A model generated the notes under the pieces. It worked only from the letters and a program-made list of their open reading frames with translations, did no database searches and had not been told where the DNA came from. From CAZVJA01 sp964626885 (lineage in GTDB: Bacteria; Planctomycetota; Planctomycetia; Planctomycetales; Planctomycetaceae), in assembly GCA_964626885.1 (NCBI GenBank), contig CAZVJA010000089.1:1-19829 (forward strand): a stretch of DNA of 19,829 nucleotides. Reading direction: 5' to 3'. The position numbers were made by a program, and so were the translations under genes. Below are positions 7,259 to 14,883 of this stretch, piece by piece (the first letter of the stretch is position 1; each line of letters opens with the position of its first letter).

Positions 7259-7300
7259 CGAAAACTTCACGAATTCTTTTCCCCATGACCGGAGAGATCA

Positions 7301-7867
7301 TTGAGGATCTTCTGGTTCATCGTCCTTGGATTACCGGTTCTGGCCGGCTGCCAGATGGCTGGCGGTCGGATCATTCCCAGCCCGCTCACCTATTCCGAGC
7401 AGGAACGGGAGATTCTCGCCATTGTCCCCCAAGGGACCGGCCGCGAGGAAGCGGTGCATCGCCTGTCAGCCGCCGGGATTGAAGGGGATTTTGGTTCCGG
7501 CCGAAATATTTACTACTGCGACCTGTGGAAGCGTGAGAACGGCGACCGCTGGCACATCAATGTCGCGCTCCTGTTCGATAAATCGGGCAAGCTCTATAAG
7601 ACACAAGTCGCCCAGGCCGACACCGGTCTCCTCTCGTCCAACAGCCCGACTCCCGCTGCGCTGAAATCAACGGCCAGCACAGGTACCCCGGCGCTTGGCA
7701 CGTCGGCTGGGTCCGGTCCTCCTTCAAGCTCCGCCGGCTCGACGAACTCCTTACCCGCCGCGTCATCCTCCGGTAATAGTACCGGCAACAGGCCGTCCGA
7801 CGCATGGCGAGCCTCGACCGACAAGCTCAAAATCGGCCGCGAACTGCACGACGGCAGCCGGCGATAA
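7301..7867 (+). CDS. Small lipoprotein of unknown function
   Basis: The 188-residue product starts MRIFWFIVLGLPVLAGC: a short hydrophobic signal ending in a lipobox (LAG|C, Cys 17), so it is probably lipidated and anchored to a membrane. Residues 20-100 look folded (PLTYSEQEREILAIVPQGTG, a region rich in acidic and hydrophobic residues, then ENGDRWHINVALLFDKSGKLYKTQVAQ). Residues 110-170 are low-complexity Ser/Thr/Pro/Gly/Ala, typical of a linker or wall-spanning tail. The start is a TTG with GGAGAG at 7291-7296; the ATG at 7285 is out of frame. The residue 25-100 part, with its helix followed by strands, faintly recalls small outer-membrane assembly lipoproteins of the SmpA/BamE type, but this is not claimed. 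The gene has no obvious operon partner. Confidence 0.65.
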   Translation: MRIFWFIVLGLPVLAGCQMAGGRIIPSPLTYSEQEREILAIVPQGTGREEAVHRLSAAGIEGDFGSGRNIYYCDLWKRENGDRWHINVALLFDKSGKLYKTQVAQADTGLLSSNSPTPAALKSTASTGTPALGTSAGSGPPSSSAGSTNSLPAASSSGNSTGNRPSDAWRASTDKLKIGRELHDGSRR

Positions 7868-8277
7868 TACCACAGCATCAGAAGTGGGGTGGCTCAGTTT
7901 GACGTCTTGCCGGAAGTTGTGAGGGAATTCGTTTCGCGATAAGAGGCCGAAAAATCAAGGTTCTGTGTCAAATTCCCCAAAGGTACTTCGATCGACGTCA
8001 GTTCCCATTCCGAATTCAGCGGAAAACAGGCAGTTTTCGAAAGGCAATTCCCGGACAGCCTCTGAAGCTTGTTGGGCCACCCAGCCATTGGGAACAGCCC
8101 TTAGATGCTGGTAAACGGGCTGGTGGAATTTCGTCTCAGTATGAGTCAGGCTCATTCCTGATTCAACGATTTTCCCTACGCCGATGTGGCCTTCCAATCG
8201 CTTCATTTTCTAGACTTATAGTGATAATATGCCTAGTCCTGATTCTACGGAGCTTTCCGCGAAGGAGTGGACGCACC
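7868..8277. other. 410-base stretch upstream of the proteinase operon
   Basis: No confident gene lies here. The minus strand has an 83-codon open frame (8206 down to 7955) and an overlapping 64-codon frame (8088 down to 7894); neither has a recognisable domain or good ribosome site, and they could be remains of one decayed gene. On the plus strand GATAAT (8223-8228) could be a -10 for the gene at 8278, but no good -35 is present. The base composition looks more AT-rich than the flanking genes. Confidence 0.4.
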
Positions 8278-9033
8278 ATGACGTTGGAAGATCGGATCGG
8301 ACTTTACGAGCAAATTGAAGAGCACCGCAAGCGACCGCTGGTGGTTTACGACACGAGTAGCCGGAAGAACGCTCACGGCAACATGGCTGCCGACGTCATA
8401 CCAGAGTTGCTCGATCAACTGCGAAGTGTTCCGGCGGACGTCAAGGAAATAGACCTTCTTGTTGTAAGCCAGGGTGGCGATCCGTCCGTCGCATGGCGCA
8501 CCATTTGTTTGCTTCGAGAGCGATTCGAGCGTGTTGGCGTTCTGGTTCCCCAGTCAGCATTCAGTGCAGCTACGTTGCTGTGTCTCGGTGCGGATGAGAT
8601 CGTAATGCATCGCTACGGGAATCTCGGCCCGGTTGATCCGCAGGTCACGGTGAAGCGGAAGAACAACAACAATGAAGCGTATGAAATGCGCTTCGGATAT
8701 GAAGAAGTCATTTCATTTATCGAGTTCATTCGCGACCATGCCCATATCACTGATCAGGCTGCCCTGACGAGCATCGTTGGTAAGTTGCTCGACGATACCG
8801 GGACAGTTCCCATCGGAGCAGCGGTGCGCGGCTCGATGTTGTCTCTCACGCTCGGTGAGAACCTTCTCCGGATGCACATGAATGGAGACGGCGAGGCAGC
8901 GAAGGCGAAGGACATCGCTGAGATTCTCAACAAGAAGTTTTATCACCACGGACATGCTCTCGGGCGGTCTGAGGCGAAGGCAATAGGGTTGAAAGTCGCT
9001 GATCCTGATTCAAAGCTCGAAGACTTGATGTGA
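8278..9033 (+). CDS. Serine dehydrogenase proteinase-like (ClpP/crotonase fold), N-terminal part before an in-frame TGA
   Basis: The 251-residue product belongs to the SDH-proteinase (SppA/ClpP-like) group by these features: LLVVSQGGDPSVAW (60-73; the glycines would form the oxyanion hole), VPQSAFSAATLLCLGADEIVM (90-110, with Ser 96 the likely nucleophile), and NLGPVDPQ (115-122). The last residues GRSEAKAIGLKV are also typical. No signal peptide or membrane segment is seen, so a cytoplasmic protein is expected; its substrate is unknown. The start is firm: AAGGAG at 8262-8267 lies 10 bases before the ATG. The frame does not really end here. The TGA at 9031 is followed in the same frame by 183 more sense codons, and the flanking residues read as one helix (LEDLM, stop, KVWEDIESELRMREVF). 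Members of this family often have Trp after a LM pair at this place (from memory), so TGG to TGA is the simplest reading. Confidence 0.75.
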   Translation: MTLEDRIGLYEQIEEHRKRPLVVYDTSSRKNAHGNMAADVIPELLDQLRSVPADVKEIDLLVVSQGGDPSVAWRTICLLRERFERVGVLVPQSAFSAATLLCLGADEIVMHRYGNLGPVDPQVTVKRKNNNNEAYEMRFGYEEVISFIEFIRDHAHITDQAALTSIVGKLLDDTGTVPIGAAVRGSMLSLTLGENLLRMHMNGDGEAAKAKDIAEILNKKFYHHGHALGRSEAKAIGLKVADPDSKLEDLM

Positions 9034-9036
9034 AAG

Positions 9037-9585
9037 GTGTGGGAAGACATCGAATCTGAGCTGAGGATGCGCGAGGTTTTTAGCCCGATTACGGAGATGG
9101 CGAACTCTTCGTCTGCAGCTCAACTCTTTGCTCCCGTTACCTCGGTTGCATTACCGCAGGGGCTTCCGGCCCCGATCTTGCAGCAATTGATGCAGCAGAT
9201 TGCTGGTCAAGTTCAAATCACTGTGAGCCCTGTCCCGCCCGTCGATTGCACCCTTGTTCATGCGATCATGGAAAGTCCCCGGAAATGTAGCCGGTTTGTA
9301 ACCCGACGGAAAATCTTCGGACTTCGCCAGGCGGATGCTTCTATTGGGCTCTCCGTTGCAGATACTTCCCAGCGATGGGAACTCCTTGACCTCCCCCCGA
9401 AATCGGAAAAGTCGGAGAAGTCGGAACAGATTTCGCTTCCGGATTCCGATAAGAATATAATAGACTCTCCGAAAGACGGCGGTGATGCCGCGAAGACTGC
9501 GGTTCCCGCCCCGCATGTTCCGCTAACGGAGAAGCCGAGCAGGCGGAGGAACGCTGCTTCAAAGGATGAAAGCGGGTCGACATAG
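9037..9585 (+). CDS. In-frame continuation of the proteinase gene (or separate 182-residue protein)
   Basis: This frame follows the TGA at 9031 with only one codon between, and is in the same phase as the proteinase gene. It can start at GTG 9037, but no proper Shine-Dalgarno precedes it, and the internal ATGs at 9067 and 9097 have purine runs directly touching them rather than spaced from them. The first 25 residues (WEDIESELRMREVFSPITEM) read as a direct continuation of the proteinase C-terminal helix. Residues 30-115 may be folded (a PAPILQQLMQQIAGQVQI segment, then VPPVDCTLVHAIMES); residues 118-182 are disordered, with KSEKSEKSEQ, then Pro/Ser/Lys-rich sequence and a basic SRRRNAASK end. 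It may be expressed by reinitiation, by readthrough, or not at all. No function can be assigned. Confidence 0.5.
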   Translation: MWEDIESELRMREVFSPITEMANSSSAAQLFAPVTSVALPQGLPAPILQQLMQQIAGQVQITVSPVPPVDCTLVHAIMESPRKCSRFVTRRKIFGLRQADASIGLSVADTSQRWELLDLPPKSEKSEKSEQISLPDSDKNIIDSPKDGGDAAKTAVPAPHVPLTEKPSRRRNAASKDESGST

Positions 9586-9596
9586 AAGGGCACGGT

Positions 9597-9818
9597 ATGC
9601 GATTCGACTCAACCCATTGCGATGGGGCAATCGTCGATCAGCCCCATCGAATTCAAGCAACAACGGACGCTCCAGCGATCTTCCCCGGGCTCGAATATGA
9701 GTACGTGGAGGAACCCGCTATCGCTTCGTCTCATAACGAAGAAGAACGAGAAGCTGCCCGCCAAATTGCAAAACGGCTTCTCGGTCGCTGGTATGCTGAC
9801 TCAATCCTGAATGATTGA
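9597..9818 (+). CDS. Small protein of unknown function, partner of the proteinase gene
   Basis: This is a 73-residue product, not recognised. The ATG at 9597 has a good ribosome site (AGAAGGG at 9584-9590, 6 bases away) that overlaps the TAG of the preceding frame, so the genes are almost certainly co-transcribed and probably coupled. The N-terminal half is neutral and Pro/Tyr-containing (IFPGLEYEYVEEP); the second half is a charged helix (HNEEEREAARQIAKRLLGRWYADSILND). There are no membrane segments and only one Cys. The size and position suggest a substrate adaptor or accessory factor of the proteinase, but that is a guess from context. A stem-loop at 9872-9901 follows and may end the operon. 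Confidence 0.6.
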   Translation: MRFDSTHCDGAIVDQPHRIQATTDAPAIFPGLEYEYVEEPAIASSHNEEEREAARQIAKRLLGRWYADSILND

Positions 9819-9871
9819 AGTCGCGTTCATTCAGTTTGCCACCGCTCCGTTAACGGTGCGCGGCGGGTTCC

Positions 9872-9901
9872 ACTGCTGAACCGGCTTTGTGGGTCAGCAG
9901 T
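9872..9901 (+). terminator. Stem-loop after the proteinase operon
   Basis: ACTGCTGA (9872-9879) pairs perfectly with TCAGCAGT (9894-9901) around a 14-base loop. A short T-run (GGTTTTTC) comes several bases later, so it could work as a weak terminator. CCACTGCTG...CAGCAGT hairpins also recall short dispersed repeats of planctomycete genomes (from memory). Upstream, CCGTTAACGG at 9847-9856 is a perfect 10-base palindrome. Confidence 0.35.
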
Positions 9902-10048
9902 ATGGTTTTTCGATGGTCAATTGGCAGCGACATACCAACAGGCATTATAGCGCGCGTTCGCAGTTTTGCGGAATTCGCGAAGAGCACTGCTGTGCCGAAG
10001 CGTCTCAGCACTGGCACCCGGCGTAGCCTGTGTCATCAGTGAATCGCA

Positions 10049-10432
10049 TCACGCACTAGGCAACTCGCACATCAGCGCCAGCACGTTTTTGTCAGGATCG
10101 CGGAAGAAGGCCATCCACAACTCGTGATCGGGCATCTTCGCGATGAGATGCGGCGGCGAGAGAGCGTCAACCTGCCTGGAGACCAAGGTCTCCCAGACAA
10201 ATTGAATGTGGTCGACCTTGTAGTAAATCACCGAAGCCGGGTGATCGAACTCCGGCTTCTCGGGGTGGCTCAACATGAGCCGCACTCCGCCGACATCGAA
10301 GAACGCCATCCCCGGGAACTGGAAGAGCAGTTTCATTCCCAGCGTGTCCCGGTAGAAGCTCACCGCCCGGTCAAGATTGCGGACCGTTACGGCGATCTGT
10401 CCGATCCGGTCGAGATGGAGTTCGTCAGCCAT
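10049..10432 (-). CDS. VOC-family (glyoxalase/dioxygenase fold) protein
   Basis: The 127-residue product has the paired beta-alpha-beta-beta-beta modules of the vicinal oxygen chelate family: RIGQIAVTVRNLDRAVSFYR then DTLGMKLLF and FFDVGGVRLML in the first half, and VDHIQFVWETLVSRQVDA then ELWMAFFRDPDKNVLALM in the second. VOC proteins bind a metal or a small ligand and range from glyoxalases to antibiotic-binding proteins; the substrate here is unknown. The usual His of the first strand is Gln (GQIAV) and the usual Glu of the last strand is missing (NVLALM), so the metal site may be absent. ATG 10432 is chosen over the upstream TTG because GGGGCG lies about 7 bases before it. It follows the zinc-ribbon gene by 40 bases on the same strand, so the two are probably co-transcribed. 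Confidence 0.85.
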   Translation of the reverse strand: MADELHLDRIGQIAVTVRNLDRAVSFYRDTLGMKLLFQFPGMAFFDVGGVRLMLSHPEKPEFDHPASVIYYKVDHIQFVWETLVSRQVDALSPPHLIAKMPDHELWMAFFRDPDKNVLALMCELPSA

Positions 10433-10472
10433 TCGAAAACGCCCCAAAGATTTTTGTCACTTTAGCGAACCT

Positions 10473-10907
10473 TCACGCTGAGTGGTCGACGAAGTGAATC
10501 TTGCCTCCGCAGTGCTTGCAGGCGACTTTTTGCCCCATGTACTTGGAGGCGGCTCGGAGTTCCTCGTTGCAGTGAGGACATTTGGCGTAGAAGGCGGTCG
10601 CGGTGACACCGTTTTTTTCGAGATTCAGCGGGAACTGCGAATGGCAGAATTTGCACTCGACGCGCTCGTCGACATATTTGCTCGCGACGCGGAGTTCCCG
10701 CTTGCACTTCGGGCAGCCGATGTAATACCCGGTCAATTCAACTTCGACCATGGTGACAATCTCCTGCAGCGGAATGAACTCCGGAATTTCGACACTGTCA
10801 ACTTCGAGGTCAGAATTGAGTAGCGCGCGGCAATTCTGACAATGCACCAGATTTTCCGGCATGTCGATGCCGCAATCCGGGCATGCTCCCCCGGGCCAGG
10901 GTGGCAT
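10473..10907 (-). CDS. Triple zinc-ribbon protein
   Basis: The 144-residue product has twelve cysteines in three CxxC...CxxC ribbons: C9/C12/C23/C26, C65/C68/C85/C88, and C110/C113/C130/C133. The second and third are near copies (CPxC, then ELRxASKY, then a V-x-C-K-x-C end), both 24 residues long, so they arose by duplication. Between ribbons 1 and 2 lies an acidic, hydrophobic stretch (IPEFIPLQEIVTMVEVELTG). There is no membrane segment or signal. Zinc binding is expected; a role in protein or nucleic-acid contact is possible but unknown. The ATG at 10907 has GGGAGG with a 7-base spacing (rightward 10915-10920 on the plus strand), better than the ATG 15 bases upstream. The VOC gene follows. 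Confidence 0.8.
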   Translation of the reverse strand: MPPWPGGACPDCGIDMPENLVHCQNCRALLNSDLEVDSVEIPEFIPLQEIVTMVEVELTGYYIGCPKCKRELRVASKYVDERVECKFCHSQFPLNLEKNGVTATAFYAKCPHCNEELRAASKYMGQKVACKHCGGKIHFVDHSA

Positions 10908-11118
10908 GGAACGGCCTCCCACACATGCGATTGGACTGCATCCTTGGTCACAAACAATTCAAGCTCCGTCTCAAATCCTTATCGGCCCGCCGAGAACTTC
11001 ATTTTAAAGGCGTGTCGGTACGCGTGTCCAGAAGTTGTCTGGATTTGGCCGTATCGAGGCGAAGGCTGTGAATTCCGCAATGTATTTCAGACATCAAGAG
11101 ACAGTCAGCAGAGGCGCG

Positions 11119-12396
11119 TTATTTCGAGGGTTGCTTCTCGATACACGCCAGCCGATGAAACGTGCGGAAATAAAGCCGGCCGTTGGCAGCCGCCGGAGTC
11201 GCATGAGAAGGGTCGTTCAACGGCATTTTTCCGTGCAGCTTGTATTCGGGAGCCGCCGCGACGACGACCACTTCTCCCTTTTCATTTAGGCCGTACAAAT
11301 TGCCGCCGACACAGATGGGAGAACTCGTGAAATTTCCGCCGATCCGCTGAGTCCAGACGTTTTCATCTTTGGTGGGATCGGTGCAGATGACAATTCCGTC
11401 ATCGGTCCACAAATAGAGGTGGCCTTCATAAGCAATCGGCGTGGGAACGTAGGGGAGCAGCTTTTGCCGACGGTATTTGATGTTTGTCGCCGAGACATCG
11501 CCTTTACCATCAGGATTGATGGCCACCATCTCTTTGCCCCGTCCGCCGCCTCCGCAGCATTGAAAGATCAGTCCGTCACCCAAGACTGGGGAGCCGACCG
11601 TCCGGGCGGGGAGCGACTTTGTAGTCCAGATTTCCTCACCGGTCCGGGGATTGAGTGCCGTGACGCCTGATTGGCTGCTGGAGCAGATCAATAACGGCGG
11701 ATGGCCGTCTCGTTCGAGAATGATCGGGGTGGCGTATGACGTGGCTTGTGACGCGCCTGGACGCAGGGTGCTCCAGACTGTCTTTCCCGTTTCCTTATCG
11801 ACCGCGACAATCGAGCTGGGGCCGTCCTGGTCGTTTACGGCGATGACGAGATTCTCGAAGAGAACCGGTGAGGCACCGAGCCCATGCTGGCTTTCGAAGG
11901 GACCGAGTAACTTACGCCACTCGAGATTGCCGTCGAAATCATAGGCGGTGAGCGTGTAATGCTCCCAGTCCGCGAATGCGACGTAGACCCGCGTGCCGTC
12001 GGTCACGGGGGTGCTCGACGCCCAACTGCTTTTCTGGTGCTTGTGGCTCTTGTTCATTCCGGTGGTTCGAATCCAGATCGTTTCGCCAGTTTGGGAGTTC
12101 AAACAAAGCAGGTGGCGAATGGAACCTTCCTCTTCGGCGGACGTGACGAACAGGCGGTCTCCCCAGATTACCGGTCCGGAGTGTCCCATTCCCGGTAACT
12201 CAACATTGAACGCATACTCACCCGGGCTCCAGGAGGTGGGGAGCCCTTTTTCCGCACTGATGCCGCTGCCGTCGGCACCTCGGAATCTCGGCCAGTTTTC
12301 CGCACGGCAAATGCACGTCGAAAAGAGCAGGAGGGCCAGGCCGAGCCCCAAAATTCCGAGGTTGCGGAGCGATCCAAGATGGGGAAGGAATCGCAT
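11119..12396 (-). CDS. Secreted PQQ-like beta-propeller protein
   Basis: The 425-residue product begins with a signal peptide (LRNLGILGLGLALLLFSTCICRA, cleavage near 32), then ENWPRFRGADGSG, the usual opening of planctomycete PQQ-like proteins. The rest is a string of propeller blades, each with a G-x-x-x-W type closing motif: TGETIWIR, DGNLEWRK, TGKTVWST, TGEEIWTT, ENVWTQRIGG. It is expected to be periplasmic. The true quinoprotein active-site residues cannot be confirmed, and many such proteins bind no cofactor, so enzymatic function is open. The start at 12396 has GGGAGA 8 bases before it; longer open frame upstream lacks a signal. The gene is divergent from the sigma-54 activator across a 246-base gap where no clear promoter was found. 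A similar protein of nearly identical length is encoded at 16397-17677. Confidence 0.85.
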   Translation of the reverse strand: MRFLPHLGSLRNLGILGLGLALLLFSTCICRAENWPRFRGADGSGISAEKGLPTSWSPGEYAFNVELPGMGHSGPVIWGDRLFVTSAEEEGSIRHLLCLNSQTGETIWIRTTGMNKSHKHQKSSWASSTPVTDGTRVYVAFADWEHYTLTAYDFDGNLEWRKLLGPFESQHGLGASPVLFENLVIAVNDQDGPSSIVAVDKETGKTVWSTLRPGASQATSYATPIILERDGHPPLLICSSSQSGVTALNPRTGEEIWTTKSLPARTVGSPVLGDGLIFQCCGGGGRGKEMVAINPDGKGDVSATNIKYRRQKLLPYVPTPIAYEGHLYLWTDDGIVICTDPTKDENVWTQRIGGNFTSSPICVGGNLYGLNEKGEVVVVAAAPEYKLHGKMPLNDPSHATPAAANGRLYFRTFHRLACIEKQPSK

Positions 12397-12642
12397 GCGG
12401 TCGGTCTCCCTTACTGCAAACGAGAACATATCAGGGTATTCACATTTCTCGACGCGATGCGATCTAAGATGACCAACCGAACACCGAAGTGCAAGACTAG
12501 TCACCGGCAGCGCAAGGTTGGAACTTCCGACGTTACCTGAAGTTCCGGCAAGCGACTTCACCGCGACCAACGAGAATTGCCGACCTTGCCCCCCTCAGTT
12601 TCACCTTGCCTCGCGAACAAGGGGTGGATTATTCTGGTTCAA

Positions 12643-14676
12643 ATGCAGGGTCAAACGCTTGCCGGAAACGGCAATTCCGCCTATTTGATCGTTCGCGATG
12701 GGAATACCTGGCGCGACGCGATCGAGCTGTCCCCACGCCAGGTGAATACGATTGGCCGCGCTCCGACGAACCGCGTGGTCATCCGCGACGAGATCTGCAG
12801 TCGCAACCACTGCGAGATTTTCCTGTCGGGATCGGCCTGGACGCTGCGTGATCTCGGTAGCCGCAACGGCACGCTCGTGAACGGTGTCCGAGTAGAGAAG
12901 GATCGGCCACTTGTGGGGGGAGAGCTGATTCAGATCGGCGGCTGCCAGTTGGGTTTTACGCGCGACCTGTCGCTGCCGTTTCCTAATCTGGATGATTCCG
13001 ATATCGCCGAAACAGCGGACGATGACACAAAGGTCGCGTTCAGCCTGGGAATCAATGAGACTTCCGCGGGTCCGGGGCCGGAAATCATCCACAGCGCGCG
13101 CAACTCGAGGTACCTGCTTCCCACGGTGGGCGTGCCGGAGGGGCGCGACCGGACGAGCCAGGAGTTGGCTGCACTGTATCGGCTGGCCTTGGAAATGGGA
13201 ACGCGCCGCACCGCCAAGGAACTCGCCGCCGTCGTGCTGGAGGGGTTGTTCTCGGGTACGGCTGTCGACATCGGTGCCATTTTGCTGCTTCCCAGGCCGA
13301 AAACGGGAGAAACGGATTCGCAAAAGTTGAAGGTGGTGGCTTACAAGGCGCGCGGCAATCAGCCGTATCAGAAAGTGTCTGATTATCTGTCTGGGTTGGT
13401 TCTCGGCCGGCGAGAAGCGATCCTGGCCCGCGATGTTGCCAAAGATTCTCGACTTTCGACTCCGGGCAGCCTGGGAGAGATCCAGGCACGGAGCGTCATC
13501 TGCGCGCCGGTGTCGGTCGGCCCGACGGTGTTTGGATTGATTCATCTCTACTCCACGACCGCCGATTCGCCGTTCGACCGGGACGATCTCGAATACGTGC
13601 TTGCCGTTGCGGAACAGTTCGCCGTCTCGCTCGGAAACTTGAAGGAAAAAGAATCGCTCGCGGATGGCTTGGCTCGCGTGCGCGGCGAGAATGAAACACT
13701 TCGGCGGCAACTGGAACTCGAAAGCGAAATCGTGGGGGAAAGTCCCGAGATCCGGCAGCTTCGTGAGACGATCGCCCGGATCGCGCCCACCGACGCCACG
13801 GTTTTGATTCGTGGCGAAAGTGGAGTCGGAAAAGAATTGGTGGCGCGGGCGATTCATTTTCGCAGCGGGCGCAACCAGAACATTTTTTGCACGATGAATT
13901 GCGCGGCTCTCAGCGAGAGTCTGTTGGAAAGCGAGTTGTTCGGGCACGAAAAAGGGTCATTTACCGGTGCGACCGAACGGAAAGTCGGCAAATTCGAGCA
14001 GGCCAACAAAGGAACTTTGTTCCTGGATGAAGTCGGCGAGATGGGACTCGCCATTCAGGCGAAGTTCCTGCGAGTGCTCGAAGGGCATCCTTACGAACGG
14101 GTCGGCGGCCAGACCCCCATTAAGGTGGATGTGCGCGTCGTCGCGGCCACGAACCGCAACCTGGAAAAAGGAGTGGAACGCGGAACTTTTCGGCGGGATC
14201 TGTTCTTCCGGCTGCATGTCGTTGAGATCACCGTCCCGGCGCTGCGCAAGCACAAGTCCGATATTCCGTTGCTGGCCCACTATTTTCTGGCACGGTCCGC
14301 CCGAAAGACAGGGCGTTCGGTTCACGAGTTCTCGGCCCCGGCGATGGAATCGCTGATGAATTACGATTGGCCGGGCAACATTCGTGAACTGCAGAATGTC
14401 ATCGAACGGGCCGTGATTCTGTCGACAGGGAACCAGGTCCGCGTCGAGGATATCCGCTTGACGGCGTTGCAGACTCCGCGGTCGGACAGCTCGATGCCGG
14501 TAATCGATGTCGAGCCTCGGGAAGTGACCCTGGAGACGCTCGAGCAGGAGCATATTCTGGCCATGCTGGATCGGACCAGTTGGAATAAAACCCGTACGGC
14601 TCAAATTCTGGGGATCGAACGTTCGACGCTTGATCGTAAGCTGAAGCGTTACCGTGTCCGTCAGCCCGGCACTTGA
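12643..14676 (+). CDS. Sigma-54-dependent transcriptional activator with FHA and GAF domains
   Basis: This 677-residue protein drives sigma-54 promoters by ATP hydrolysis. Domains in order: FHA (about 15-107) with the phosphothreonine-binding set GR (38-39), SRNH (53-56) and GSRNG (72-76); a GAF sensor (about 170-335); a short coiled linker; AAA+ (about 362-590) with Walker A GESGVGKE (391-398), GSFTGA (438-443; the sigma-54-contact loop, GAFTGA with A to S), Walker B TLFLDE (458-463), and WPGNIRELQNVIERA; and a Fis-type HTH (about 632-670: EQEHILAMLDRTSWNKTRTAQILGIERSTLDRKLKRY in two parts). It has no receiver domain, so input is probably phosphopeptide binding by FHA plus a small ligand or redox signal at GAF, perhaps from a Ser/Thr kinase. 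ATG 12643 is used; an earlier TTG at 12577 is possible. A sigma-54 promoter lies 1.3 kb downstream (16005). Confidence 0.93.
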   Translation: MQGQTLAGNGNSAYLIVRDGNTWRDAIELSPRQVNTIGRAPTNRVVIRDEICSRNHCEIFLSGSAWTLRDLGSRNGTLVNGVRVEKDRPLVGGELIQIGGCQLGFTRDLSLPFPNLDDSDIAETADDDTKVAFSLGINETSAGPGPEIIHSARNSRYLLPTVGVPEGRDRTSQELAALYRLALEMGTRRTAKELAAVVLEGLFSGTAVDIGAILLLPRPKTGETDSQKLKVVAYKARGNQPYQKVSDYLSGLVLGRREAILARDVAKDSRLSTPGSLGEIQARSVICAPVSVGPTVFGLIHLYSTTADSPFDRDDLEYVLAVAEQFAVSLGNLKEKESLADGLARVRGENETLRRQLELESEIVGESPEIRQLRETIARIAPTDATVLIRGESGVGKELVARAIHFRSGRNQNIFCTMNCAALSESLLESELFGHEKGSFTGATERKVGKFEQANKGTLFLDEVGEMGLAIQAKFLRVLEGHPYERVGGQTPIKVDVRVVAATNRNLEKGVERGTFRRDLFFRLHVVEITVPALRKHKSDIPLLAHYFLARSARKTGRSVHEFSAPAMESLMNYDWPGNIRELQNVIERAVILSTGNQVRVEDIRLTALQTPRSDSSMPVIDVEPREVTLETLEQEHILAMLDRTSWNKTRTAQILGIERSTLDRKLKRYRVRQPGT

Positions 14677-14767
14677 GTTTGTGAAGGGGACGCTTGAAAT
14701 GGAACAGGGAGCGGCCCTGGGGCGGGAGAGTTCCACAATCGGCGCAGATCGCCTGGATCTGACAATG

Positions 14768-14818
14768 GCTTGTATCGGGCAAGTTTGCTTCCTTTGCCCG
14801 ACGAATACTTAAGCAAGC
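14768..14818 (+). terminator. Extended stem-loop after the activator gene
   Basis: TCGGGCAA (14775-14782) pairs exactly with TTGCCCGA (14794-14801), 11-base loop. Outer arms GCTTG (14768-14772) and CAAGC (14814-14818) can extend it. No T-run follows, so if it ends transcription it would do so with Rho or as an RNA 3' end stabiliser. Confidence 0.35.
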
Positions 14819-14836
14819 GTCGATGTGTCTTCGTTG

Positions 14837-14883
14837 AAAAATTGCAATTTTTTTGTTGACATTTGGGGGTGCGGACTTAACAA
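14837..14883 (+). promoter_or_regulatory. AT-rich palindrome with a promoter
   Basis: AAAAATTGCAATTTTT (14837-14852) is a perfect 16-base palindrome. A perfect TTGACA (14856-14861) follows immediately, and TAACAA (14878-14883) lies 16 bases on as a weak -10 (3 of 6). The palindrome could be an UP element or an operator. The transcript would run about 310 bases before the gene at 15208. Confidence 0.4.

Noticed and set aside
9031..9075. TGA as a possible selenocysteine codon
   Set aside because: No clear bacterial SECIS stem-loop follows (only a 4-bp CATC/GATG pairing), and the site does not align with a catalytic residue.
9037..9100. Independent start for the second proteinase frame at ATG 9067 or 9097
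   Set aside because: The purine runs directly touch the ATGs, leaving no space for a Shine-Dalgarno pairing.
11027..11043. TCCAGA/TCTGGA hairpin as a terminator
   Set aside because: A 6-bp stem with a 5-base loop but only three T after it; no transcript on the plus strand ends here.
12601..13947. 448-codon minus-strand open frame
   Set aside because: It lies wholly antisense to the sigma-54 activator and has no domain.
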